A DNA stretch of 64,000 nucleotides from Phymatolithon calcareum (Eukaryota; Rhodophyta; Florideophyceae; Hapalidiales). Numbering within the stretch: position 1 is the first letter of the stretch; each line of letters starts with the position of its first letter. Positions 21,572-32,057 of the stretch are shown in pieces. A model generated the notes under the pieces. The model was not told where the DNA came from. It worked only from the letters and a program-made list of their open reading frames with translations, and made no database searches. The translations under genes were made by a program, and so were the position numbers. The stretch lies in contig OZ345367.1 in the NCBI GenBank assembly GCA_977006965.1, forward strand, positions 1,116,001 through 1,180,000, read 5' to 3'.

Positions 21572-24500
21572 ATGAGCACCGCGCGTTCCTCCTCCAGCGG
21601 TCGAGGATCTACATCCGAAACTATGAGACGCACCAGTTTCGGCATGAATGCCGAAACGCTTCCAGTCGGCGCCGGCGGTGAGGCCGAGATAAGTTATTTG
21701 GGAACCGTCGAGGCAGCACTCGTGAAGGAGATCCAGCTTCTGCAGACAACGTTGAACTCTTCGCGAGCAAAAACTGCGACTCCGGCAACGTTTCGCGCTT
21801 CACGTCGTGGCACCTTAAAGACTGTAATGCCTTCTGACCCGAACGTCGAGCAGCGTCATTCGACTTCGCAGCAACCGTCGCCCAAGCGCGTGATTAGCGT
21901 CAGTCTTCGTCTCCCTACAAAGGACGACCGTGCGTCGGTGCGCCAGCAACTGTTTGATCTGGGTATCGCTCCGAAAGGTGTGATGGCGATTGAAGATGCG
22001 TCGCCATTCGAATTTGTCTGGGTTGGTCTTACTGACGGTCAGTCTGCGGACTCTGCAGACTTCAACACAATCTACGGGCAGAATAGAAAATGGCGTTCTA
22101 TGGGTATTCGAGAGCCGAAAGGATCGAACACGGGGAATTCCCATGTTGTGTCAGTTCCTATTCAAGACGCAACGAAGGTTCTAACAAATTTTTTGTCTTT
22201 CTCAGAGGATATGCTCTATCGCATTCTGCATTACGACTATACCAGCGCGCTGGGAAATATGGATGTTGACGTTGATGACAGTTGGGCGGCATACAAGCAG
22301 GTCAATCAGCAATTTGCACAGACAGTGAGCGAGATTTATGAGGATGGAGATCTTGTCTGGGTGCACAACCATCATCTTATGCTGCTGCCGAGCATGATCC
22401 GCGAGCGATTGTGGTATGCCAAGATCGGGTTCTTTCTGTACAGTCCGTTTCCCTCCGCGGAACTTTTCCGTATATTGCCGCGTCGTACAGAGCTACTGCG
22501 TGGGGTACTTGGCGCCGATCTGGTCGGGTTCTACTCCTACGACTATTCCAAGCAGTTTGTTTCGTCATGTACTCAATTACTGGGTCTTGAAGGAACTCCA
22601 AACAGCATAGACGCCGATCCACGTGCCGGGAGAAAGTGTGAAATTCGTATTTACCCAGCTGGTATCGATGTCAAGGCCTTGAAAGCTCACGTTTCGTCCA
22701 AAGCTGTCAAAACGCGGGTTGCCGAACTGCGCGAACAGTTTGCAGGTCGGAAGGTCATAGTCGGTGTGGACAGATTGGATGATTGCTTCGCGGGAATTCC
22801 TCTTACTCTCTTAGCGTTCGAAAAAGTACTGGAGGATTATCCGAAGTACTTTGGTCGCGTTGTTCTGGTACAAGTTGCTATGCTTCCCAGCAATATGCGT
22901 CGTCATGTTTCGACTCGGAATGAGAGTAACGTCATTAACGAAATTGTGGCGCGCATTAACGCCTCCTTTGGTACATTGACGTTTTCGCCGGTGCACTATA
23001 TCACTGCGGAACTGGACCCTGCGGAGTTGCACGCGTTGATGTGTGTGGGGCATGTGTGTGTCGTGAGCAAAGTGCGCGACGGTATGGGACTCGTTCCACA
23101 CGAGTGGACTGTTTGTCAGCACGGCGGTTACAAAGGTCCCATTGTATTGAGCGAATTCAGTGGTAGCGCGTGCAGTTTTTCGACCGCCCTTCACGTCAAT
23201 CCATGGGATGTTGACGATGTCGCGTCGAAGATGAAGAAAGGGCTTGAAATGGACGAGGCAGCACGTGGAGTGCAAAATGAAATCGCGTATCGTTTTGCTA
23301 CGAACCACACCTCCACCATGTGGGGTTCCAATTTTCTTGAGGATCTTGAGGCTGTTAAAGGAGCCGAACATGGAGCTGGGATTCTGGCGACTCCTCAGTT
23401 GGACCTTATAGTCGTCATCAAAGCGTACAAGGCGTCATCATCTCTCAGCGCTCTTCCGTCGCCAATTGCGTCGAGTGCAACACTGTCTGCTATGGGTTCC
23501 TTCGGTACTACAAGTGTTTCTTCCCAGCTGTTCGGAACTTCTGTTGACGGGAAGCATATGTACGCCGGGCGCGGCCCGTTGGTTGGTATGAGCCCCCCGA
23601 ACGTTTCAGCGGGAGGTTTTATGGGCATGGAAGGGACGTTGAAACATTCGGGTGCATCTGATGAAGCTGTCATGGGGTCAGGATCTCAGAATTCAAGTTC
23701 GACGTCGCTGGCTGGGTCTGCCAGTGGGTCTCAGGGGACTCCAGCATCGCGAAAAGTGGGTGTGAAGAAGAAGCTGTTTATTTTGGATTATGAAGGGACT
23801 CTGGCGCAATTCCAGCCCTTTAAGGAGGCAAGCGCGCCACATAACACTGTAAAAAGCGCAATTGTGAATATCTTGGAAGCGTGCCAAGATAACTGTGTGT
23901 TGATATTATCCGGGCGAGACAGGCAACACCTGATGGACTGGTTCGGTGATTTGGACGTCTTTTTGGCGGCGGAAGATGGTTGCTTTTGGCGCCACCCGGG
24001 CGACACCTCGTGGGCCCCTTTGTTTTTGCAGAGGGAAAAATTTGATGGTGGACGAAGGACCGCGTTAATGGCGAAGGACTCGTTCAATGACCTTGTCTCC
24101 ATGCGAGGGTCCTCTACCGGTTTCCCATTGAGCAGATCCATTGTAGACATTGTGTCAGACGATGTGACTACTAAGGGGAAACTCAATGGCTTAACAGGAA
24201 GCAAGAAATCTGGAAGCCGAGAAACAACGAACGGAGCTATGAATGAGAAGGGCGTGTCTTTGGGGACCCCTAAAGGTAGCGCGAGCAGTCTGGGAAGCTA
24301 CCCTGGGAACGAGGCAATGGACGCTGAGGAGGAAATTGCAAAGTGGAAAGAGCCCGTGAAGCAGGTGATGTCTCACTTTGCGGAACGAACGCCAGGGGCA
24401 CTGTTAGAGGAGGGGGATGCGTCATTGGCCTGGCATTATGTGGATGCGGACCGGACGTTTGGTCGGTCGCAGGCTCGGAGCTTGCAGAAGCATCTTGAGT

Positions 24501-24913
24501 CATTCCTGTTGCACAACCTGAAGATCGAAGTTGTTGCGGAGGAGGGCAAGAATCGGTGGGTGAAAGTGCACCCTGTTGGGGTCAACAAGGCTAATGCTGT
24601 GATTCGTACCATCGAGTCGGTGCGTGACTTCGGCGGACGATCGACCATCGGAGATGAAATAGGCAGACCACGTATCGACTTCGTCTTGTGTATCGGGGAT
24701 GATCGTGCGGACGAGTCTATGTTTGATTTGTTGCGCGAAGAACAAAGTCGGTCTGAACTCAGGATCAACAGCATTGGAAACCGAATATTTACTGTCCGTG
24801 TTGGGTCGGAGGCTACTGGTGCATTGTCCTCTCTTGAGTCGCCGCAGCAGGTTATGGAATTGCTTGGCAATCTCATTAAGAGAAGTCATGCGACAGCTGC
24901 TGTGGCAGAATGA
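21572..24913 (+). CDS. Trehalose-6-phosphate synthase/phosphatase fusion, class II-like, degenerate active sites
   Basis: The 1,113-residue cytosolic fusion has an N-terminal glycosyltransferase 20 domain (about 105-620), a Ser/Gly-rich linker (about 625-725) and a C-terminal HAD-type phosphatase domain (about 730-1100). Canonical enzymes make trehalose-6-phosphate from UDP-glucose and glucose-6-phosphate, then dephosphorylate it. Here the GT20 motif normally WVHDYHL is WVHNHHL (263-269); the VDRLDYIKG loop is VDRLDDCFAG (399-408), losing the donor-binding Lys; and RDGMNL is RDGMGL. In the phosphatase half DYDGT is DYEGT (D739, E741), while SGRDR and GDDRADES (1042-1049) remain. A Ser/Gly/Lys-rich insert of about 90 residues interrupts the cap (about 845-925). 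This pattern resembles plant class II TPS proteins, thought to be regulatory. The ATG follows an upstream stop-rich leader, and no intron is needed. Confidence 0.88.
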   Translation: MSTARSSSSGRGSTSETMRRTSFGMNAETLPVGAGGEAEISYLGTVEAALVKEIQLLQTTLNSSRAKTATPATFRASRRGTLKTVMPSDPNVEQRHSTSQQPSPKRVISVSLRLPTKDDRASVRQQLFDLGIAPKGVMAIEDASPFEFVWVGLTDGQSADSADFNTIYGQNRKWRSMGIREPKGSNTGNSHVVSVPIQDATKVLTNFLSFSEDMLYRILHYDYTSALGNMDVDVDDSWAAYKQVNQQFAQTVSEIYEDGDLVWVHNHHLMLLPSMIRERLWYAKIGFFLYSPFPSAELFRILPRRTELLRGVLGADLVGFYSYDYSKQFVSSCTQLLGLEGTPNSIDADPRAGRKCEIRIYPAGIDVKALKAHVSSKAVKTRVAELREQFAGRKVIVGVDRLDDCFAGIPLTLLAFEKVLEDYPKYFGRVVLVQVAMLPSNMRRHVSTRNESNVINEIVARINASFGTLTFSPVHYITAELDPAELHALMCVGHVCVVSKVRDGMGLVPHEWTVCQHGGYKGPIVLSEFSGSACSFSTALHVNPWDVDDVASKMKKGLEMDEAARGVQNEIAYRFATNHTSTMWGSNFLEDLEAVKGAEHGAGILATPQLDLIVVIKAYKASSSLSALPSPIASSATLSAMGSFGTTSVSSQLFGTSVDGKHMYAGRGPLVGMSPPNVSAGGFMGMEGTLKHSGASDEAVMGSGSQNSSSTSLAGSASGSQGTPASRKVGVKKKLFILDYEGTLAQFQPFKEASAPHNTVKSAIVNILEACQDNCVLILSGRDRQHLMDWFGDLDVFLAAEDGCFWRHPGDTSWAPLFLQREKFDGGRRTALMAKDSFNDLVSMRGSSTGFPLSRSIVDIVSDDVTTKGKLNGLTGSKKSGSRETTNGAMNEKGVSLGTPKGSASSLGSYPGNEAMDAEEEIAKWKEPVKQVMSHFAERTPGALLEEGDASLAWHYVDADRTFGRSQARSLQKHLESFLLHNLKIEVVAEEGKNRWVKVHPVGVNKANAVIRTIESVRDFGGRSTIGDEIGRPRIDFVLCIGDDRADESMFDLLREEQSRSELRINSIGNRIFTVRVGSEATGALSSLESPQQVMELLGNLIKRSHATAAVAE

Positions 24914-25406
24914 ACATCTATGTTCAGAGGAAAGTAATTATGCAAAACTTGGAAGGGGAAGCCTTGCAGGGCCAGAAGTCGGGAGGGGAAGACACAGGTC
25001 GGAAAGTAATTGTACAATGCATTAGGTAGAATATCTTCATTGCGCTTGCTTGTGAAGAATTAGAAATGTGGGATTACAGCAAATCTCCATAGCACTAGTA
25101 GCACCTTTTTCCGAGTGCAAAGCGTCTGTGTAAAGCTGAAACCGGACGCTTCTATCTTTGTCTCTATCCCAAGTCCAGGGTGCTGTAGCATCTTTTCCAA
25201 TGAGCTTAAAGCGTGAGAGATCTACAGAAAGACAATCTTGTCAAGCAATCCGAGTCGGACTCTGAACCGTAAACTTCTAGGTTCAGTCGTCACAGACTTT
25301 CATTCTTGGGCCCCTTGTGGGCCACGTGCAGTTGTGAGCGGCAGCACACACAAGTTACGATGTTGTTCCAACGTGTTCACAGAGCGTCAAAGCATTTTGG
25401 CAAGTA
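24914..25406. other. Spacer between the TPS gene and the repeat array
   Basis: I see no gene or repeat here. It holds the presumed TPS terminator region and the single-copy sequence to the left of array unit 1. Confidence 0.5.
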
Positions 25407-26475
25407 GTATATCCTCTGTGATTCTGTTGCTTCAGGAATCCCACCGTTAACATCTTGAAAATTAGGGTCGTAACAGCGCAACAGTCCCCCAAGCAGTGGG
25501 AGGCTAATAACACAGCTGTACTAACAGATGTGTGCTTGAAATCGCTCTGTGTTTGTCAATGGAAAGTATCACACTTGCATCATGCCACACCCTGACCTCG
25601 AACCACTTGGGGAGTAAAATAAGAATCAATATTTGCAATTCACTTCAAATATTAAAGTTTTATAATATGGAAGTGACTCTCACAGATCTGATCCATCATA
25701 TTCCAAATGCACACAGTCCATTCTTGTCCTTGTTTATTACGGAAATGGCAGATTTCTAAAAAAGTGATCGTTACGCATCCATGACTTTCCCTCGCCACGG
25801 TGGTTGCTCCTCCGAGAAATGCCCCTCGAAGAATTGTACCCTAGCACAGCGTAGCATCGCATTGTCAATCGGATCATGTGACCTCCATTCTCGACCTTTT
25901 CTTCGCCTTCTCCGATCGCGCACCCTCTCATGTATTCAAGGTGGGAATGAGACGAATACCACACCTAAAATCATGCGGCACGATTCCCGTTCATTATACA
26001 GATTCCCCTGAAGGTGTTCCAATGCGCGTTTCCTCTGGCAACTCACGGCTTCGCCGTATATTATGGCATCGTGCTGTAGAAAAACATTGACTACTCGCCG
26101 CCGCTGACGCCTTAGTCAAAGTGCATCACAAGCGTCAAGAGCCGTAGTTACCAAGTGTCCTTCCCAGGTTTCGTATCTGGAGAATCGGAAGAGGAACCAC
26201 CAATAGCAAACACCAGTCTCATTCCCCAGACCATCCCAGCTGCGAATTGGCTATAATCTTCTCGCTTTCGCTACGTTCCAATCTAATACGACTTCTCCGA
26301 TGCCGCCATCTCAAAGGAGAGAATACTGGATGGCAGAAAGAAATGCAAAACATCCACTACCCAGTACGTGAGTGCTTTCTAACTTTATTGCGTAATGATC
26401 GCTCACACAAAAGGCAAGCTTCTGAAGCTGTTTGAAAACAGCGACTCGTTGTTCAGAAACTTGAGTACGTCTAGT

Positions 26476-26866
26476 TTTTTTCATTTCAAGTTTATTTAAA
26501 AGCCCCACAGACTTCCGAAGATATGGGCAAGGCTTCCTCTGATGCTACCTACCTTTGTGTAGCTCACGAAACGTCCAACAGTATGGCGGACGGGAAAACT
26601 CAGGACTCAAAGTAGTCCTATCTCAGTCCTCTACGGGATTGTTGGTGCTTGGACTCGACCACTTTTTGCCTTGCATTCTGCGGATTAATACAGGCCTTCT
26701 TCGTTCTCCATGCGTTCTATGAGTGTCGTGCTAAGTAGTAAGAGCTCGTCTAGCGCCTTTTCTGTTTCCAGTCGTTTTTCTCCTTCGAGTTCGTACCCTG
26801 CTAGCGTGCGTTCAAGGGTCTCCATATGCTCTCTGGCTCTGGTGCCGAATTCTTCAGTCATACTTG
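26476..26866 (-). mobile_element. LINE-B 3' fragment in unit 1, 391 bp
   Basis: The minus-strand frame (26,885-26,685) encodes EEFGTRAREHMETLERTLAG and ends ERMENEEGLY, matching the C-terminus of the LINE-B copy at 51.0-51.7 kb (MENEEGLL). The 3' end GGGGCTTTTAAATAAACTTG is at 26,480-26,510. TACGTCTAGT lies on both sides (26,466-26,475 and 26,867-26,876), with ACTTG(AG) extending the duplication. Units 2 and 3 have the uninterrupted target at 40,718 and 50,970. Confidence 0.8.
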
Positions 26867-26933
26867 TACGTCTAGTGGTTCTCACGGCATAATTTCTCTA
26901 CAGTCTTGATGCCCACTGTGACTGCTTTCTTCT

Positions 26934-27085
26934 GTTGGCCTACTTTGTTTCATTCCCAATTTCGAAATAGGGAATGAAACAAGGTAGGCCAACGAGACGG
27001 AACGAAAGCCAAGCAGAAACAAAGGAAAAAAGCAAAAAGGCGATCTCATTTTTGCTTTGTTTCTGCTTGGCTTTTGTTCCGTCTC
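26934..27085. repeat. Two adjacent long hairpins (unit 1)
   Basis: Hairpin 1 (26,934-26,993) pairs GTTGGCCTAC-TTGTTTCATTCCC with its complement around a 12-nt loop. Hairpin 2 (26,994-27,085) pairs GAGACGGAAC-AAAGCCAAGC and AGAAACAAAG with the complementary sequence across a 30-nt loop. They are immediately adjacent. The pair is present in all three units (40,787-40,940 and 52,019-52,172). Confidence 0.85.
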
Positions 27086-27597
27086 CACGGTACATGCTTT
27101 CTCTACCACTCCGCCTTCTAACATGCTGTCCAGCCTTGTAGAATCGAGTTCCCGCAGTTTGCTCCACGACCCACCCGGTCGTCGTTTAAACGACTGGTCT
27201 TGTGCCGCCACTCTTAAAGGTCACTTCGAGTAGAGATGACTGAATGGACCACCACCCGTAGCGCATTTCATGTCGTTTTTCCTCTCCATCAATAGTATTT
27301 CGGCATTCGTATTATGTACTCTCTACAATGGTAGCCTAAACTCGCAGTCCTAACCTTTTTCATGACCAACAAGCTCATTCGCTTGTGAGCAGTATGGTGC
27401 CACTCTCCTGCTGGAGTGCATAGAGGCGGAACAGTAATTTCATCTCGGGCCTATTCTTTGTAATATTATTCCACCAAGAGGCGTCGCTCTACACAATAGA
27501 GTCGTCACTGTTTTGGTGCCCGCGTCTTTCGAATGAAGAGCATTGGCAGTTTTCCTGTTGCGCACCAATCTTCAATTAATTGGAGTGGTGCCTCCCG

Positions 27598-28215
27598 TGT
27601 TTTTTACTGTCCTGTAATGCACGCACCCGCGCGCGGCACAGGATCCCTTCGGTTGCAGGAGGCAGAGAAGGCACTCGAGAAGTAATGAGTTTCTCCGCAA
27701 CATGGAAGTGCGGCGGACTCTCCAACATATTATCAGGTTTACGTCTTCGTCTGTTTGGCTCCTCTGTTGTATCAACCCTGCTATACGGCTCTGAATCATG
27801 GAAGTTGACAGAACCGGTGTAGAAGAAATTCAAGTTTACAAGTGCTAAGATGCTATCGAGAATAACAGAGAGACCAATAGCCGACGAAACCAGGACACAC
27901 ACCATCGACGTTGTAATGCGGGCCAGAGACCTACTATAGAAGTGGCTTGGATGCATTCTTTGAATGCGCAAGCAGCGCCTGGTCAGCCATGTGCTGCTAC
28001 AATGCGTCAGACCAACGCCAGAATCAATCTTTGGTGACGTACCTGGACTAAGACGTGAAAGCCGCAGTCAAACTCGCTAACGTTAGGATAGAATGGAAGA
28101 AACTTAGGCCCTCGAATCGCTGCTAGCCCCACTAGGGGAAAAGGCGAAATGCATGAATGAAAATGCTTCACCTATGAAAATAGTCACATTCTCAATATCA
28201 CTTCCCCAAGCTTTG
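27598..28215 (+). pseudogene. LINE-C reverse-transcriptase C-terminal fragment (unit 1 only)
   Basis: The + strand reads VSTLLYGSESWKLTEPV, a stop, KKFKFTSAKMLSRITERP, TIDVVMRARDLL, a stop, then GCIL-MRKQRLVSHVLLQ and PTPESIFGDVPGLRR. The LLYG-E-W-LT block followed by R-x-R-x-LGH-like and final L-x-G-x-R motifs is typical of the segment after RT in RTE/CR1-like elements. Several stops make it inactive. Units 2 and 3 lack the insertion: their sequence runs uninterrupted at 41,450 and 52,675. Confidence 0.65.
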
Positions 28216-28841
28216 CAAAGAAGCGTATCAAGTGCAGCAAAGCGCTGACATATTGAATATCTCGATTATTGTGATAAGTACTAGAGGGTTACGGCTTCCT
28301 CTTTTGAAGCTAAATTAACACAGACTGCGCGTATAGGCATTTGTAAAGTCATTTACAAGAATTACAATTTCAAGGAAGGCAGAAGAACGTTTATCAAACA
28401 ATCGAAGCATGGACGAAGAAGAATGTCCTACGCCTCGAAGAGCAAAGGCACAAAATGAACCACGTGTAAAATACGGTTTGACCGTATTACCGTTCGGCCG
28501 TACGACCATCCGTTTCAACGAGTGTCCTGGATATTGCCATACCCAGATCGTAGCCCGCAGTAACCGCCACGAGAGCCGGTCCAGCGGCGACCAGCACTCA
28601 ACCTAAATCAATGTATCGAAAGATCCCGAGATCAGGATCAGAGCACCGTCCAACTCGCAAGCTCACGCATCTCAGCAGCAAGAAACCAAGGTGCATCTGT
28701 GCAACATCTGCCTCCGTCCGCTCGACCTCATCGCGCAATCGTTTCTTTTGTTCTCCCACACTCCCATCCCCTTTTTGTTCTTGTAGATCAGTTCAAGGAA
28801 GTGGAAGTCCAGGGTTTGACCAGGTCGAACTCTGGATGGGG

Positions 28842-31309
28842 GGATATATGTTGATTTATTTTAAAAGCTCCCAAAGCCTCAATTTGAGTAACAGGGCAGC
28901 TTCTCGCTGTTTTCCATACTCATCTCTCTACTATCCTTCTAATATCTCCTTAATCTGAATTTCTCTCCCTGCGAGGGCCCGAGTAAGTCTTTTGCATTCA
29001 TATTCCGTTTCTCGGTCCATCTTCATAGACCGTAGTATACGTTGCAACACGATAAGCTCAACCACACCACCAGTCCCAAAGTACTTCGCCAGAATGGATT
29101 TTCTCCACAAAGGAACTCTGTTGAAAATGACTCTCAGGCATCTCAACTGCGCAGTTCTGTCCCTTATATATAGCACTCCTGGTAGGTCGTTCGGTACAGC
29201 GATCGGGATTTTAACTGTCCGGCTCTCTTCTTCCAACGACCAGACTTTGACTGTTGCTTTTAGGCGTCGCTTTTTTGACACCATACCTTCTTCCGCTTGT
29301 TTCAGAGCTTCTTTAAGGTGTTCCTCTTCCCCGAGATACCCAATGTCCTTCGATACGTCTTCCAGATCATCTTCTCTTCCCTGGTATTCTTCTGAATGCT
29401 CCAGGAACTTCCTCCGTCTTACCAAGCTTAAGGCGAACCTTTCAGCCTGGTGCATTCTCCTCATCTGCGGGCTGACGAGACGGAAGAGCACTCGCATCCT
29501 CTCCCTTCGATACTCGGCATATTTTCCGAAAACGTAGAAAAGACCTTCTGCTGCTTCAATTGCCGATAGTAGTCGTTTCGTGATCGGGGTCAAGTGAATG
29601 GCATACTCCCATTTGGGGAGAATCAACGACTTGAAAACCCTGATGCACGTGGTTGGTTGGAGTCCTCTGACGTTCAAGCCAATGTGGCGGAGTTTGTGTA
29701 AGCATCCCATCGCATTCCGAACTCTTGAGGTTGCTGTGTTGTCGGTGACTCCGTTGTTGTTCATACTGATATCGAGGTAGGACAGTCTCCAGGCCTGGTG
29801 CAGCTCTTTTCCTGCAAGGAAGAATTTCTTCTTTGGGAGTCCTTTATACTTAAGGACCTCGCTCTTTCCTGGATTTGTGTTCCATTTCATGGAGTTCTCG
29901 GCTGCCCACTTCGTAGCTATGTCCAATAGTTTTTGCAATGCTTTTGCATTCTTTGCCTGAAGAAGAAAGTCATCCGCAAATAGCTGCGCTGGATGGTCAG
30001 ACACTGTTCTTGTTGCTTGGGCGGCGGCTTCGGCGAACATATCCATGAATATGTTATATAGGCACGGACTAAGCGGGGAGCCCTGCGGAACACTTCGGTC
30101 GATAATGCACAACGTTTTCGTTTCATCTCCTGCGGACGTGATCCACGACGGTTTCATCAGGTAAGATACCATCTTTGTTATGTGCGCCGACAACTTTTTC
30201 TTCAGTCGCTCGAGGAGGATATCCCTCGGGACGCTGTCATACGCTGCTGACAAGTCAAGTACAGCAACGAACGGGTGACCATTTTGCATAGTATTCTTTG
30301 CGCGAAGTATGGCCAAATATGTGCTCTTGTCTCTCCGAAAACCCAGTTGCGCTCTGTTAAACCGGTAGTGATCCCTTATGTATGAGTCTAGGGCGGAATC
30401 GATTCTCTTCCTGACCTGACTCAGTAGAGAGATAGGCCTGCAGTTTGCCGCAATGTGTTCTGGACCTTTCTTGTAGAGGGGAATAAGTGTTGCTTGTCGC
30501 CATTGTCGTGGGAGGCACCTCAGTCGCCCGCATGTCTCCCACAGAACCAGAATCAATTCGAAACCGACCTCCTTGTTTGCGTGTAGCATCTCCACAGCAA
30601 CGCCATCTGGGCCAACAGCTTTCCTTCTTGGTGCTCTGTTAACGGCTCTTCGAAGGTGCCTCCTCATTGCTATGATAACGGTAAACCTTTCAAGGGTCAC
30701 ATTCCAATCCTTCTCCGCTTTGCACACGTTCGAGATGTACGCGGAAAACTTGCTCGGGTGCACTGGGGCTCCTAGGCCCCGGTTCTTACCAGTTCGTCGC
30801 TCCTTGGACTTCATAACCTTGCTCGCGACATTTGCAGACTCAGTGGGGCCCATCTTCTCGATTCCTTCTATATATTTTTCAAATTGGTCCTCCTTCGATT
30901 TCCGTACCTTTTTCTGGATCAGCGCTTTGACCTTTTTCAGCTCAGCTTTGTCTGCTTGGAGACCCATCCTTTGTACCCTTTTGTAAATCCGTGCTCTTTT
31001 CTTGGCTAATTGATCGAGCTCTCTGTTCCAGAACGTCTTGTATCGTCCCGGCCTGGGCTTGCCGGAGGTCCAGGGCTTTGTGATCGTGACGCGTAGAATT
31101 TTGTACCAAGCATTGACGTCATCTTCATTGATACAAGCGCGCAGTTTTTGGATCATCTCTGGGGCCCACGAGGATATTTCCGCACTGGCTTGTGCCGCTC
31201 GTTCTGAGCATTTGCTTGCTGCTTTTGATATGAACTTTTCCTTCTGCTGTGCGACAATTTTGTGATTCAAGAATCGCATTCGAACCGATGTGTGCTCTGT
31301 GTTACCATC
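28842..31309 (-). mobile_element. LINE-A retrotransposon, 5'-truncated, 2.47 kb, 16-bp target duplication
   Basis: The 16-bp direct repeat CGAACTCTGGATGGGG flanks the element exactly (28,826-28,841 and 31,310-31,325). The element holds one intact 782-codon frame and a 3' end GGGAGCTTTTAAAATAAATC. It landed against the 3' end of an older LINE-A tail (31,326-31,385) in the same orientation. Units 2 and 3 lack the whole block. The intact frame and perfect duplication suggest a recent insertion. Confidence 0.85.
28931..31279 (-). CDS. LINE-A reverse-transcriptase ORF (782 aa, N-terminus truncated)
   Basis: This non-LTR retrotransposon RT would copy element RNA at the target site. Visible RT blocks: RKAVGPDGVAVEML (about 219-232), CRPISLLSQVRKRIDS (280-295), QLGFRRDKST (311-320), catalytic box A VAVLDLSAAYDSVP with D342, the box B region SVPQGSPLSPC (396-406) and the catalytic box C FADD (434-437). 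A Lys/Arg-rich region follows, with no RNase H or CCHC knuckle. No endonuclease domain precedes it, because the insertion is truncated at 31,309; the ATG at 31,279 is therefore just the first Met in what was a longer ORF. The complete RT core without a stop suggests recent activity. The homologous family-B protein shares PRWEYAMHLTP with PKWEYAIHLTP here. Confidence 0.88.
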   Translation of the reverse strand: MRFLNHKIVAQQKEKFISKAASKCSERAAQASAEISSWAPEMIQKLRACINEDDVNAWYKILRVTITKPWTSGKPRPGRYKTFWNRELDQLAKKRARIYKRVQRMGLQADKAELKKVKALIQKKVRKSKEDQFEKYIEGIEKMGPTESANVASKVMKSKERRTGKNRGLGAPVHPSKFSAYISNVCKAEKDWNVTLERFTVIIAMRRHLRRAVNRAPRRKAVGPDGVAVEMLHANKEVGFELILVLWETCGRLRCLPRQWRQATLIPLYKKGPEHIAANCRPISLLSQVRKRIDSALDSYIRDHYRFNRAQLGFRRDKSTYLAILRAKNTMQNGHPFVAVLDLSAAYDSVPRDILLERLKKKLSAHITKMVSYLMKPSWITSAGDETKTLCIIDRSVPQGSPLSPCLYNIFMDMFAEAAAQATRTVSDHPAQLFADDFLLQAKNAKALQKLLDIATKWAAENSMKWNTNPGKSEVLKYKGLPKKKFFLAGKELHQAWRLSYLDISMNNNGVTDNTATSRVRNAMGCLHKLRHIGLNVRGLQPTTCIRVFKSLILPKWEYAIHLTPITKRLLSAIEAAEGLFYVFGKYAEYRRERMRVLFRLVSPQMRRMHQAERFALSLVRRRKFLEHSEEYQGREDDLEDVSKDIGYLGEEEHLKEALKQAEEGMVSKKRRLKATVKVWSLEEESRTVKIPIAVPNDLPGVLYIRDRTAQLRCLRVIFNRVPLWRKSILAKYFGTGGVVELIVLQRILRSMKMDRETEYECKRLTRALAGREIQIKEILEG

Positions 31310-31325
31310 CGAACTCTGGATGGGG

Positions 31326-31529
31326 TTATATGTTGATTTATTTTAGAAGCTCCCAAAACCTCAATTTGATTAACAGGGCAGGATCGAGCTCCTCAGATGC
31401 GCTGGGTCAGGCCCGGCAGCATATAAAATGCGATTTCCTCGAGGGCTCCACCCGCTGACCGCACATTAGCGACACAGCGTTATTGCGTTCACTAACGTTC
31501 TGAAGTTCTGGAACCTAGCGGAGATCGAG
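31326..31529 (-). mobile_element. Older LINE-A tail followed by dispersed repeat
   Basis: TATGTTGATTTATTTTAGAAGCTCCCAAA to about 31,385 is a second LINE-A 3' end (given here + strand in pieces: TATGTTGATTTATTTT, then GAAGCTCCCAAA). From 31,385 it is joined to the repeat shared with 6,890-7,060. This composite lies only in unit 1. Confidence 0.6.
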
Positions 31530-32057
31530 ATAATGTTGCATTTATATGCGAAATTGGTGATTCATCCATCCGCGGAGCCATATTTTTAAAAATATGATCG
31601 CGCTCATTGATCATCTTTCATCAACATCGTATATTTGACAAAGGACTAATAAATGCCCAAGAACTGAAGCCGTGGAGCACGTTAGTTTCAGACCTCTCTT
31701 ATTTAGTTGTTGCCCATGTTTGAGTGCAACGAAAAGCCTATTCCATGGCTGTTTCTAGATATTGCATCTATTTTGTCACGCCCAGTCAGGCCTCACTGTC
31801 CGCGACTGAGCTTAATTGAAAGTTATCACCTCGTAAAAGCTTCGCTTAACTCCAGACAGGAATAAAGAGTCAAACAAAAAGAACGACTGAGAAGAGCGAT
31901 TGTGTTCCGCCAAACAACTTGATCGATGTAGGTTGAAGGAACACCAAGTTTCATGGAGCCCAAACGTTAGTCCTTGCTCACTAGATAGAGAATTGCTGTG
32001 GTTCAGAGGAAACTGGAAGCAAAAGTTTGTAGTTCGTCCACTAACGACGCCGAGCAT

